Part shown: positions 45,333 to 55,469 of the stretch, piece after piece
How positions within the stretch are numbered: the stretch's first letter is position 1
How the letters are laid out: each line of letters begins with the position of its first letter
Assembly (NCBI GenBank): GCA_039704465.1
Contig: JASFAU010000008.1
Location: 558,001-622,000, forward strand
Direction: 5' to 3'
DNA length: 64,000 bases
Source of the DNA: Plasmodiophora brassicae
Lineage: Eukaryota; Endomyxa; Phytomyxea; Plasmodiophorida; Plasmodiophoridae
Translations under genes and position numbers: made by a program
The notes under the pieces: model-generated
Seen by the model: only the letters and a program-made list of their open reading frames with translations
What the model was told of the DNA's origin: nothing
Database searches by the model: none

Positions 45333-46784
45333 ATGGCGCGTGTGATTGCCGTGCTGGGCTGTACCGGCGTCGGCAAGACGCGGCTGTCGATCGAGCTAGC
45401 GCTGGCGCTGGGCAACTGCGAGATCGTCAACGCAGACTCCATGCAAGTGTATCGCGGGTTCAACGTCGGATCTGCAAAGGTTCGCGAGGAAGAGATGCAG
45501 GGCGTACCGCATCACGTACTCTCCATCGCCGACGTCGAGCATCCCATTAATGTCCTGGATTTCGTTCGTGCTGCTCGACAGGCTGTATGTACAATGTCGG
45601 TGCATCTGCCGCCTTTGTGTTCGCTCAGCGTAATCCATTAGATTGATGATGTTCATGCCCGGGGGAACACGCCCATTCTTGTAGGCGGTACTGTGTACTA
45701 CGTTGCAGCGTTGCTGTTCAACACGTTCCTGGCTTCGAACGCTGATGGCGATCACGATGGCGCAAGCAGCACCCCCTGTCAGACGGGCATCGCCGGTGAC
45801 TCGTACGCGACCCTGCAAGCCCTTGATCCGGACATGGCTGAACGATTGCATCCTAACGACATTCGAAGAATTCGTCGAAGGTCTGCCATTCGATCGTGGA
45901 GCTCGGATAGAAACTGACTAACCATATTGTGCCCAGCTTGGAAGTTGTGGCGCAGAAACAGCAGAAACACAGCGAACTGTTAGCCCAGAGCGGTGGGCGA
46001 CACGGTATTGGGCCTCCTCGTTACCGGACGTTGGCGATCTGGCTTGATGCCGCGCCAGATGTTATCGAAGACCGAATCCAGAAGCGGACGGAGAGTATGT
46101 TTCAAGATGGAATATTCGACGAGAACGTGCAACTGTACGAACAGCTTAAGCTGGCGTACGGCAATGATCTGGACAAGGTTTACGGCACCGGTATCGGCCA
46201 AGCAATTGGGTTCCGCGAATTTCGGCACTGTTTCGAGGCCTCCGGTGAGTTGCTCGCTGGGGCTCTGCGACAGAGTGTCGTCGACCTAAACAGGAATACG
46301 TTCCGGTTTGCGAAACGGCAGCAGAGGAATATCGCTAGCTGGTTCGGTGGACGTGACAACCTTCCCGTGTTTCGAATCGATACATCTGGTACGGTTGGCT
46401 CACACAGAGTCGTTGACTGTGCATTCATTGGCCGGGTCTGTACCAGATGCCACTTCATGGAGCAACGCTGTTCTTCAACCTGCAGTGGACATTTGCAAGT
46501 GTAATCCTTTGCGTGTTAACCCCTGCTATGCGTTTTCTGACTACAAGGTGACAGCGTTTGTGGACCCTGGCGTCCCCGATCCAAATCCCGATGCGTACTT
46601 GCATTTGCATGAAGTGCTTGCGGGCCCAAAGGCGCCCGAACGTCGCAGTGATCAAGGGTGGCGCAAGTTCGCATGCGAAGATTGTGGGCGCATCCTCAAT
46701 GGTGCGCTCGAATGGCGAGTACACCTTCAGTCCCGGTCGCATCGTCGACACGCCAAGAGGAAACACGTCCGACAATGTACATAG
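45333..46784 (+). CDS. tRNA dimethylallyltransferase (MOD5/TRIT1) with C2H2 finger
   Basis: Landmarks of the DMAPP:tRNA transferase family: P-loop AVLGCTGVGKTRLSIELA, NADSMQVYRGFNVGSAKV, GVPHHVLSIAD, TPILVGGTVYYVAALL, YRTLAIWLDAAPDVIEDRI, QAIGFREF and NTFRFAKRQQRNIASWF. A C-terminal C2H2 zinc finger (FACEDCGRILNGALEWRVHLQSRSHRR) is typical of eukaryotic members, where it helps to bind tRNA. Introns fall near 45587, 45900, 46390 and 46505; the third joins FRIDTS to DATSWSNAVLQPAVDI. The enzyme puts the isopentenyl group on A37 of UNN-decoding tRNAs. Turnover of such tRNA also yields cis-zeatin-type cytokinins, which matters if this is a plant-associated organism. Confidence 0.92.
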
Positions 46785-46957
46785 GAGCATCAGCAACTCC
46801 CGTATGTATCGCTAGACGATTGCCGAAAGGGCCACAAACGCAATTTCCGTAATGTTCCGAATCCGACCGCCGCCGATCCAGCCTTTCGTTCGCGTTGTCC
46901 TGGCTGGGAACGGCTTCCGTCTCCGGTTCCGAAACCCGGCGGCATGCTGTCAGATCG

Positions 46958-49710
46958 ATGTCTGCGACGTTGTCTCTGGTGCTGCCGGTTATTCTGGTCG
47001 CCTTCTCTGCCGTTGGACCACGAGGTCAGCTCTCGCTGCCGCTTGGGCTAACCAATGCACTGACCGTTTCTATTCGATGCAGTCGCCAATGGGGCTCACG
47101 GTTCCCTTCCAGCCGCAACGCTGGTTGCTGTCGCCCCTTCCAAGCCTTCGCCCGTGATTTTCGTGCAGCAGCCAGGAAAGCCTGCTCCTTCGCCGCAACC
47201 CCTGCCGCCAAGCGGACCGGTTGTCGTTATGGTTCCACCACCGAACACGAGGGATGCGAAACCGAGCCCTGTCATTTTCGCTTCTGTCCCGGCGTCGGCT
47301 GTCGTCCAAGCTCAGGCCGTTCCGACCCCTCCGCCAACTGTGGTGTCTAGCGTCCCAACGGGTCCTCAGCCTGGTCGTACTGCGCTGGTCGGCGTTGGCG
47401 TTCCTATCGCCCTCGGCGAACCGACGATCTTGTACAATCCCGGTGATGGGGGTGCTGCTGGCCTACAAGCCACTGCGCCCGGGATGGGGGCAGGTGGACC
47501 CAGTTACGGCGGCCCTCAAGGTGGTGGTGCCGGGTATGCTGGCCCCAGTGGCGCTGGCAGTCCAAGTTACAGCGGTTCCCAAGGTGCCCCTGGTTATGGC
47601 GGTGCCCAAGGTGCTTCTGGTTATGGCGGTCAGGGTGGAGCTGGCTCAGTGGGTGGTGCTGCGTATGGCGGTACCGGGCTAGAGGGCGGGCCCGGTCTTC
47701 AACAAAGCAATCCCGCTGCTGCTGGTTCACCAAGTGGTGCTGGCGGTTATGGTGCTTCTGGATATCCTGCAAGCTCTGGTGGCTATGTCGCTCCTTCAGG
47801 CGGTTACGGTGGTCCTGCAGGAAGTGCTGGCGGCTATGGTGCAAGCACAGGAGGTACTGGCGGTTATGGTGGCTCCGCAGGAGGTGCTGGTGGCTATGGC
47901 GGTCCAGCTTATGGCGGCAGCTCTGGCGTTCCTAGCAATGCCGCTCCTGGGTACAGTGGTGCCGCATATGCTCCTGATCAAGGGTCTGTCCCGTATACGG
48001 CTCTGATGGGTGGTCGTGGCGCTCCAGTTACGAGTCAACAGACGACAGGCCCGGTCCATTACCCAGTTGCGGCTGGCAGTACATCTGGTCCTGGTGCGCC
48101 TGGCGTAACGATCTCCTACACTAGCGGGTACCCGTCCGCCCGGGCACAAGCCGTCACTGGAACGGGCGCTGCTGCCAGCGCTGGTGCTGGATTTGTCGGT
48201 GGTACTGGTGGACCGGGCCCTGCCCAAGTCCCCGTTTCTGGTCCTGCCACAGGCACTGTCCCCGCACCCGTTACCTCCCCCAGGCCAGTTTACTACCAAA
48301 CCGATCCGAGTGCTGGACCTGACGCGACAACGGGAGCAGCCCAGTACACGACCGGTGCAGCATTGCCATCGTATGGAGGCGCGGTCACCAATCCAACCGG
48401 TTTGTAGTGGACATTTTCTAATGAATGATGGAGTTGCCTTACGCTATATTGCAGGTGGTACTGGTACAGCGCAAACGGGGCCGGTCGTCGCGGCAGGTGC
48501 TCCTGGTGCGAATCCATCCTCTGTCACAGTCACCGCAACGGCCGTCGGATCACCAACCGGCGCCACGCCAGTCTCAAGCGCTCCAGCGTATCCAGGTTCA
48601 GTTCCGCCTGCGTCCACTGCCCCAACGTACCTTCTAGGACCGGCCAGTGCGCAAGGCGTTAGTCCTTCGCAAACGCCACTGTCGGTTGCACTCCCGCCGA
48701 CAAGCGCACAGCAGGTTCCCGTTTCTCCCGCTGCGGTTCCTCCAGCGACAGCTCTCCCACCTACCGTGGCAATGCCTCCTGCGGCGGCTGTTCCTCCTGA
48801 AGCTCCTCCCGCCTACCCTGCCATTCCTGGACCATTGCAACCTGCGCCGGTTCCGTACCAGTCGTTCCAAGTCGCGCCTCCGCTGTCGGCGCCTCTCGGT
48901 GCAACCGCGCCTTTTATGCAGCCGGTCTTCCCGCCGTTGCCCGTCTCGCGATTCGCGTTACACTACCAGAGGTTCAGCGACTTCGGCCCGTATGCCCCAC
49001 TCCTAGACAACTTGGGCGTCCCGATCGGGAACCCGGTCGCGTCGTTCCTGGCACCACCCATCCCACCACCGCTACCGCCCGTCGCTGCTCCCGTTTCTCC
49101 TTACTTTTCAGCCGCAGTGGCCCCCTTTGCACCTGTTCCACCGCCTATGGTGCCTGTGGCACCTGTTGCGGCGCCCGTGCCAGCTTTTGCGGCGCCTGTG
49201 GCAGCTGTTGCACCGCCGCCTGTGGAACCTGTTGCAGCGCCGCCTGTGGCACCTGCCGCAGCGGCTCCCATGGCTGCCGCTCCAGTGGCGAACGCCGCGG
49301 TTCCCGCAGCTCCTGTAGCGCCTACGGGGGCTGCCGTCGCAGCTCCGACTGCGACTGCCACAGCGTCATCCGCTGCAGGTCCTGTTGCGGGTCCGGACAG
49401 TGCCCAGGTTCCAGGTTCCACGGGATACGCGGCGCTGCCGGCCCCGGCGGCTCCTGCCCAAGTAACCAGCACGGCTGCTGCTCCCGCTGGTAACGCTGGG
49501 TACCCGGTTGCACAAGCGCAGGCGCAAGTAGCTGCGCCCTCCAGTGCCTTCCCGTCAGCCGCGCAGGGACCGCCGGCGCAGTACCCAGCGGCAACGACAA
49601 ATGCCTATCAGGCAGGCGCGCCCTACCCGGCGGCGTACAACAACGTGGCCGCAGCACCGGCCGTCACGTCGTATCAGCCAGCAGTGGCGTCGGTCCCGGA
49701 TTACTTCTAA
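46958..49710 (+). CDS. Secreted Gly/Ser/Tyr- and Pro/Ala-rich repetitive protein
   Basis: A first exon encodes a signal peptide (MSATLSLVLPVILVAFSAVG) and joins through a roughly 60-nt intron to a long exon. A second intron near 48404-48450 joins that to the last exon, ending at 49710. Residues about 130-320 are silk- or elastin-like, with many irregular copies of GGYG, GGAGGYG and SGGYG units. The C-terminal half is rich in Pro, Ala and Val, with repeats of the type VAAPVPAFAAPVA. Between them is a non-repetitive stretch around 48930-49040 (SRFALHYQRFSDFGPYAPLL). No enzyme domain is present. It is probably a structural component of a wall, cyst, slime or adhesive. Confidence 0.75.
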
Positions 49711-49711
49711 A

Positions 49712-51652
49712 CTATGGGATAAAGATTACGTACCGTCGACTGGATTGCCAGTTTAGTAGCTCAGCGATCATTTGCTTCGTCACGGAAGGTCGGCATTCCC
49801 GGAGAGCAGCGACGAAGTCGTCCACGCCAATCGCCGGCGCGTCGAGATCGTTCTCGAGCGCATGCAGGCCCGCTTTCTGCACCAAGGCGCACAGGTCCGC
49901 ACCCGTGAACCCGTCGGTACGTTCCGCCACCCAGTCGGACGTGACATCGCGCGCCAACGTGAACCGCTGACGTAGGCGATCGACGACGGCCTTGCGACCA
50001 TCGCGATCGGGTGGTGGGACGAACACGACCTGATCGAATCGACCGGGGCGCATCAGCGACGGGTCGATCAGATCAGGACGGTTCGTGGCCGCCAGGATCA
50101 CGACCCCAGGCGGGCTCATGTCGATCTCGTTCAGCAACTGGACGACCAGCGTGTTCGACGACGACGATTCTCGCGTGCCAAACATGGCCTGGAACTCGTC
50201 GAAGAACAGGACGCAAGGCGCCGCTTGCGCTGCTTGACGAAAGGTTGCTGACAGGTACGTTTCGGATGCACCGACTTCGCTCTTGATGAGGTCAGGGATG
50301 GTAACCTGCAGTGAACACGTGAGAAGTCGCAGTCGATTAGAAGAGCTCAATCCAGGTACCGAAACGAAGTTGGCCGAGGATTCGGTGGCGACCGCCTTGG
50401 CGAGTAGGGTCTTACCCGTACCAGACGGGCCGAACAGAATGCATCCTTTGATGGGGACTATGCCGAGCCGCTCGAACTGTCTGGCGTTCTCCAACGGGTA
50501 CTGGACGAGTTCACGCAAGCGCTCGATCGTGTCGGCCAGCCCCCCGATATCCTGCCAGCGCACATCGGGGACGCTGGCCACCACGTCAGCGAGCGACATG
50601 GGCGGTACGGACGACACCGCCGCTGGAAGCCCCATCGTTGCAGAGCGGTCGCAGATCGCGACCAGGTCCGCTATGGTGTGACCTCGTGTGGCTTCTGACA
50701 CCCGGTCGAGCGCATTGCCGGACGCGACGCGTTGCAGAATGCTGCGGTTACGATCGCCAGGTAACGGTAGCGACAGCTCCATGGAAAACAGGCGGCGCAG
50801 GCGACCAGCGGCTGCGTTTGACACGATACCGACAATGAACACGCCGACGGGAACCGATACCAGCAGATGCCGGATGGCGATGAGAAGGGCATCGTGGCGG
50901 TCGGCTAGACCCAGGTTCGTGAACGATACGACGACGGGACGAACAGCAATTGCCATCCGGACGGCGTGCTGTAAAGCGTCCGCTGGCGAGCGCAATCGGT
51001 CCGATAGGACGTCGACCATGTCGATGACAGCGTGGAAGCGGTCCTGGACGCTCAATGCCACCGCCCGGACGTGACTGAGCTTGCCGTTGCCCGCCGGGGA
51101 CGTCACCAGGAGGTTTCGTGGCGAGTCCGCCCACCAAGGCGCATCGGCGCCTTGCCTGGAGGTCGACAGCACCCGTTCCAGATCTGTAACGTCCAGAACC
51201 GTTGGATACAGCCCGACGGTGCCATGTCGCAGGTCAGTGCACGCCGACGAACCCGACCGGCACTGTACTGGACGCCCACCGGGGAACACGTTGGACAGCG
51301 AAGAACAATCCTCGCGGGCGGTAACGCACCCATCACCGATGGCTGGGACGTGGTCGTCGACGTCGTCGGACGTCTCCAGGAAGGTGTGCGCCTGCGGGCA
51401 GATCACGACACGCGTGCTGGGATGGATGGATCCCCAATGGCCGGCGGGTTCGGCGCTGTCAACGTGGACGGCGACGGCGCAGTGCAGGCGGCAGCGCTGG
51501 CGCGCGTCCGGTGCGTCGAACCACAGCTGCGCGTGCCGGTGCAGCTTCGCACCCGCACCCAGCAGGCGATGCTTAACGTACGACGCGGACGGCAGGACGT
51601 CCGGGCGGTCGCCCGCTAGCACGATCATGCGCCAGGGGCACACCGGCGCCAT
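49712..51652 (-). CDS. AAA ATPase with degenerate first and intact second module (AFG2/CDC48-like)
   Basis: One frame of 646 codons contains a stop-free intron of about 54 nt near 50308-50361; removing it joins NFVS to VTIPDLIKSEVGASE. The C-terminal module is complete: WQDIGGLADTIERLRELVQYPL, Walker A CILFGPSGTGKTLLAKAVA, Walker B VLFFDEFQAMFGTR, sensor ILAATNRPDLIDPSLM and arginine-finger region RPGRFDQVVF. The module before it has a broken Walker A (SPAGNGKLS) and no clear Walker B, so it should not hydrolyse ATP. The family is close to AFG2/SPATA5 or CDC48, but a PEX1/PEX6-type identity, where one module is also degenerate, cannot be excluded. It ends tail to tail with the repetitive-protein gene, 1 bp between the stops. 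Confidence 0.78.
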   Translation of the reverse strand: MAPVCPWRMIVLAGDRPDVLPSASYVKHRLLGAGAKLHRHAQLWFDAPDARQRCRLHCAVAVHVDSAEPAGHWGSIHPSTRVVICPQAHTFLETSDDVDDHVPAIGDGCVTAREDCSSLSNVFPGGRPVQCRSGSSACTDLRHGTVGLYPTVLDVTDLERVLSTSRQGADAPWWADSPRNLLVTSPAGNGKLSHVRAVALSVQDRFHAVIDMVDVLSDRLRSPADALQHAVRMAIAVRPVVVSFTNLGLADRHDALLIAIRHLLVSVPVGVFIVGIVSNAAAGRLRRLFSMELSLPLPGDRNRSILQRVASGNALDRVSEATRGHTIADLVAICDRSATMGLPAAVSSVPPMSLADVVASVPDVRWQDIGGLADTIERLRELVQYPLENARQFERLGIVPIKGCILFGPSGTGKTLLAKAVATESSANFVSVPGLSSSNRLRLLTCSLQVTIPDLIKSEVGASETYLSATFRQAAQAAPCVLFFDEFQAMFGTRESSSSNTLVVQLLNEIDMSPPGVVILAATNRPDLIDPSLMRPGRFDQVVFVPPPDRDGRKAVVDRLRQRFTLARDVTSDWVAERTDGFTGADLCALVQKAGLHALENDLDAPAIGVDDFVAALRECRPSVTKQMIAELLNWQSSRRYVIFIP

Positions 51653-51709
51653 TAACGACGAGTCGCAGTCCGCCCGCCCGGTCAGGAATAGCCAACAATC
51701 GGTCGTTGT

Positions 51710-52633
51710 TTAGGGCTCTGCTGCTATCGCGACGACGACGACGGCGGGCGACGGCGTGGACATTTCCCGGACGGCCAGGAAGAGGTAGACGGCGCAAACG
51801 ATGCCGATGACGAGTGGGATGACGAGAAGGAGCGCGAAGTAGGCGGAGACGGCGAGGAGGATGGACGACAGGCCGATGGTGAGCGAGAAATTGTACAGGC
51901 CGTGCACGGCCATCTGCCGCCAGATGCCGGCCCAGCGCACCTTGAACGGGCTGCGATCATCGGCGACCTGCCGGGCGATGGCCTTGGCGGATGCGATGCC
52001 GAGCGAGACGTGGATCGGGAACAGGGCGACGCGAATCCCGATGGTGACGGCGGCGGACGCGAGGTCGCCGGACGCGTACGCCGTCAGCGTGTACAGCAGG
52101 TCCTCGACGGTCAGGAACCCCAGGGCCCCGAACATGCCGAACAGCATGATCTGCGATCGGGTCGGTGCCGCGTCCGGCTCGCGGCGCCTCCACGACCGGA
52201 TCGCGAAGCTCGTCAGCCACCATTTGTACAGTTCCTCGAAGACGCCGGGCGCGACCGCCATGATCAGGAACTGACCGATCAGGTACGACGCGATCGCGCC
52301 CGACTTCTGCAGGTCCGGCTGCAGTCCGGGAACGAGGACGGTGCTCACGATCAGCTCGGGGATGGCGGGAACAAACACGAAGATGAACCCCCTCCAGTAC
52401 AGCATCTGCAGGATCGGGGAGCTGACGCGGCGGATATCGGGCGACGGGCACCGACTTGCCCAGGCGAACAGCAGCGCTGTCGGGACGAATGCGATCAGGC
52501 AGAGAGCGGCAACGGGGACGACCTGGCGGGAGGCGACGGCGATCGCTAGCAGGGCGACGACCAGCAGGGCCCATAGCGTCGCGATGCAGAATTGCTCGCC
52601 GGGCGACGTCTGCGCGCGCCGCTCGGACAGCAT
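51710..52633 (-). CDS. PrsW-like intramembrane metalloprotease family protein
   Basis: This intron-free frame of 307 residues has about eight to nine hydrophobic helices and almost no loop domains. Motifs of the PrsW/CPBP group are present: a Glu pair in FEELYKWWLTSF, an acidic residue before aromatic sequence in GFLTVEDLLYTLTAYA, a His in LFPIHVSLGIA, and another in MAVHGLYNF. In bacteria PrsW cleaves anti-sigma factors within the membrane. Eukaryotic members are poorly described. The two Glu and two His positions suggest that it is catalytically competent. Its start is about 80 bp upstream of the AAA gene, same strand. Confidence 0.72.
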   Translation of the reverse strand: MLSERRAQTSPGEQFCIATLWALLVVALLAIAVASRQVVPVAALCLIAFVPTALLFAWASRCPSPDIRRVSSPILQMLYWRGFIFVFVPAIPELIVSTVLVPGLQPDLQKSGAIASYLIGQFLIMAVAPGVFEELYKWWLTSFAIRSWRRREPDAAPTRSQIMLFGMFGALGFLTVEDLLYTLTAYASGDLASAAVTIGIRVALFPIHVSLGIASAKAIARQVADDRSPFKVRWAGIWRQMAVHGLYNFSLTIGLSSILLAVSAYFALLLVIPLVIGIVCAVYLFLAVREMSTPSPAVVVVAIAAEP

Positions 52634-52763
52634 CGTTTCACGTGTGCATCGTCACAGCGGGGTGCAACTATTCATCGGCCGTTGCCCTACGGTGTCTTCG
52701 CGACGAACGTTCGCTGCTGCCTGCTGTGCATCACGCAACCGAGTCGGTTTAGCACAGATCGTT

Positions 52764-53057
52764 TCATAGGGCGTCGCCTTCGCACACGGGCTCCCCGCCG
52801 GGGCACTGTCGAGATGCTTTGCGACGCGACGACGGGCCAGGGTCGCTGACGCTGAAGATATCGGCGTCGCGGGCACTGGCCGCGTCTTGCGGTACGGTGA
52901 CGACGTTCTGCAGGCCCAGCTTCGATCCGATCGTCACCTGGTCGTGCACGTTGATGCCGACGCCGACCGTCGTGTGGCCTTGCTTGGGCTCGCGCGCCGC
53001 CACGACGAGGACGACCAGCATCAGCAGACCCGCTGCATACACTAGCCGCGTCCTCAT
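52764..53057 (-). CDS. Small secreted protein, unknown
   Basis: A 97-codon frame opens with a signal peptide or anchor (MRTRLVYAAGLLMLVVLVVAA) followed by a short Val/Asp/Gly-rich mature part (HTTVGVGINVHDQVTIGSKL) and a Ser/Arg-rich end. It sits between the PrsW-like and GH131-like genes on the same strand. The coding call rests on the signal peptide alone. The C-terminal third may be intron or untranslated sequence. Confidence 0.42.
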   Translation of the reverse strand: MRTRLVYAAGLLMLVVLVVAAREPKQGHTTVGVGINVHDQVTIGSKLGLQNVVTVPQDAASARDADIFSVSDPGPSSRRKASRQCPGGEPVCEGDAL

Positions 53058-53143
53058 TGCTGTGTGTGCGGCCCTTCTTCGGAACCGGCCGCCGACCCAG
53101 TTGTGGTCCAGAGCGACGCGCAGCGTTGGCTCGTTGTATTGAT

Positions 53144-53906
53144 TTAGAACGGGGGCAGCGGGACGATGCCGGCCGTGGAATCTTCAGCAAACACGCCTCC
53201 GTACACGAGCGACTCGTGGATGTCGCGCTCCTGGAACTCGTCGAACACGACGCTGTTCATCGGGCCGACCGGCAACTTCACGATCCCGACGTGAAACTCG
53301 GTACAGGGATGTCCAACCGCGTTTGCCGTGGTCGGGACGACCAGTTCCAGCGGCAAGTTGCCCTGGGAGCAGTAGGCCATCGGCGTGGCGCGTTCCCAGT
53401 CGATGGTGACGGCAAAGTTGTGGAACACGCCTGGCGTGAGCGGCGTCTCGAGCAGCACCTTAGCCTTGTCGAACCCGTTCGTCGTGCTGCTCATCAGTCG
53501 GAGCCGATTGGCGGTATCGACGTCGACGGAGGCAGCGCTGGACGCGTTCCTGTACGCGGCCCCGTATTTGATCTCGAACACGTGCGTGCCGCCTTGCGCC
53601 TCGACGAACACCAGCTGGTACTCGTGGGACAGGTTCAGCTGCCGCCCGTGGCTCTGCATCATCGAGAAGTGGAACGTTGTCACGCCCGACGCCAGGCGAT
53701 CTGGCGATTCCGGCAGCGGAAACCCGTCTGGATCGTTGCCGGATTCGGCGCGAACGCGGGCTTGTCGGTCAGCGTTAGCTCAATCGCCTGGTGACGGTAC
53801 CCGTCGAACAGCGACGACGGCATGTATTCGGTGGTGATAGTGTCGGCCGTCTGGTCCTGCCCATGAAAAGGAGCGGCAGCAGGACGAACGAAACCGTGCT
53901 GAGCAT
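53144..53906 (-). pseudogene. GH131-like secreted beta-glucanase, frame interrupted twice
   Basis: The 3' part (53683-53144) is an intact frame matching glycoside hydrolase family 131: SHEYQLVFVEAQGGTHVFEIKYG, TPGVFHNFAVTIDWERATPMAY, FHVGIVKLPVG, and the terminal QERDIHESLVYGGVFAED. Upstream, likely coding sequence switches frame twice: a signal peptide (MLSTVSFVLLPLLFMG, ATG at 53906) is in one frame, EYMPSSLFDGYRHQAIELTLTDKP in a second, and DPDGFPLPESPDRLASG in the third that continues to the end. The switches, near 53860 and 53740, each look like a missing single base rather than an intron, since no GT/AG pair at normal spacing fits. It could be a decayed gene or two base errors in the assembly. 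GH131 enzymes act on fungal and plant beta-glucans. Confidence 0.62.
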
Positions 53907-54213
53907 ATTACGCCGAAATGGGAATGGGTCGAGACGACCGTTCGCGCCAACCGGTGGACCGATTGGCAGTGTGCCGTCTCAGTCGTAACAGGAACATGTG
54001 CTCGGCCACTGTCAAATATCAGTAACGGTAACTACGAGACAGGCCAGCCATTGTCCAGGGTCGAACAACTCGTAACGCTCCCTGTCTGTATTGACGCGCC
54101 CGCTGTTCGGCGGGGATCGCGTTCCCTGTTATTGCCCTGGTTTCCACGTACAAACCGTCTGTCCAGTCCTGAGGACGTTCTGAATGAGTGAGGCCAAATA
54201 GCGAACGCCGACA
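53907..54213. other. Gap between GH131-like gene and copia fragment
   Basis: About 300 bp with no recognisable coding or RNA feature. It should hold the promoter of the GH131-like gene and perhaps the decayed edge of the copia element, although no LTR end was seen. Confidence 0.3.
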
Positions 54214-54940
54214 CTAACTGGCCTTGGTTTTGGTGTCCCCGCGGCGGTATTGGGATCTTGCTTTGGCATCTTGGTTGTCATCGATGGCAACGGTAGGGCC
54301 AGTGCGCGCGATCCCTAACTCATCAAGGAATTGCCGAATCCCAATTAGATCGCGTGTCACTGAGCACAGGGACTTGATCTCGGCATGAGCGGATGAGGGG
54401 CTGACTTTGTCAGCGCCCTGGTTCTGCCGTCGGGAGTGCCAGTAAATGGCGCCGCCCGCCAGGAAGACGACGTTGCCAGTGCGCGACAATCTGGTATCCT
54501 GTCGGTGGCCCAGTCAGCGTCCCGGATAGGCGGTGAGCGTAACAACGTCCTGCTTGATGAATCTGATGCCGTCTGAATGGTACCCTTCAGGCAACGAAGA
54601 ACGCGTTGAGCAGCGAGCCAGTGGCCGGGAATGCTGGGTGGAGGAGAACTGGACGAGCATGTTGACTGTGTAGGAAATGTCGGATATGCAACGATGCGCG
54701 AGCCAGGTCAACAATCCGATGAGCTTCAGGTACGGTACGTTGCCATGTATGCTCTGTCGGCGTCGGGATGGGGGCACTGGAGTGGGTTAGGAGCAGGCCT
54801 GGTTGATGAGACTTTGGTGCTGGTTTTGCTTGGGTCATGTTGAATACCACCAGGGGTTCTTCCATGTACACTCTTGGTCGATGATTGCGCCGACACATCC
54901 TTCTCACCTGATGCGCATTATCTCGAAGCGATTCGGACAA
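54214..54940 (-). mobile_element. Decayed Ty1/copia retrotransposon fragment (RT end to RNase H)
   Basis: Broken minus-strand frames carry the end of a copia-type polymerase region. One is a stretch like YLKLIGLLTWLAHRCISDISY, the usual region before RNase H. Downstream are AGGAIYWHSRRQNQGADKVS and AHAEIKSLCSVTRDLIGIRQFLDELG, the copia RNase H core with its Glu. The pieces are in different frames, and no complete reverse transcriptase, integrase or LTR pair was seen, so this is a dead fragment. It lies upstream of the first U-box gene. Confidence 0.75.
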
Positions 54941-55318
54941 CGGCTCGACGATTCAGGTGGTTGGCGCCAACTCCTGACCGCAGCGTGCAATTAGTGAACC
55001 GCACGACCTCATGGTCCCTTTCGGTCTACAAAGTTCCAAAGAACTTGCTACTCGGTTATGAAACGATTGCGGAAAGGCATAACACTTCCGAGAATCCGGT
55101 CAGACGACGAACGACTTTCGTGAAACATGTGAAATCCGGAATCCCCGATCTGTACCACGATCCGGAGCATCATGAGGGCATCCTTGGCGCGCCTGTCCCA
55201 CTCGACGTGGCTTCCGGGCAACAGTCACGCACCGATTCGCCTGGGCGAACCAAAGTGCGTCTGTCTCTGACAGTGTCTGACTCTGGCCGTGACCTACCGA
55301 CTACCGGTAGCCTCGGTT
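54941..55318 (+). other. Sequence upstream of U-box copy 1
   Basis: Contains an open plus-strand frame (to 55323) without family resemblance. Its last 80 bp before the TATA box resemble the sequence before the TATA box of copy 2 (GGGCGAACCAAAGTGCGTC against GGGCGAACAAAAAGTGCGTC), so the duplicated unit begins upstream of the TATA box. Confidence 0.4.
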
Positions 55319-55326
55319 TATAAATA
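55319..55326 (+). promoter_or_regulatory. TATA box of U-box gene copy 1
   Basis: TATAAATA lies 151 bp upstream of the signal-peptide ATG at 55470. The same octamer, with matching flanks (a downstream AAGGTCGGAGCGGA), occurs before copy 2. Conservation of element and flank between the copies supports the call. Confidence 0.6.
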
Positions 55327-55469
55327 AACCTTCCCACTTCGCGAAGGTCGGAGCGGAGCGGACTTCCGGGCGAAATCACTGGCTGCTGGGCGCTGTGCGG
55401 CTGTGGCTGCCGTCCGCATTTGACACGTCGCCTGTCGTTGGAGCCACCTTTGAAGTCTGGGGAGCAGCG

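Noticed and set aside
54214..54940. A functional copia element
   Set aside because: Only the end of the polymerase region is present, in several frames, without LTRs, integrase or protease.
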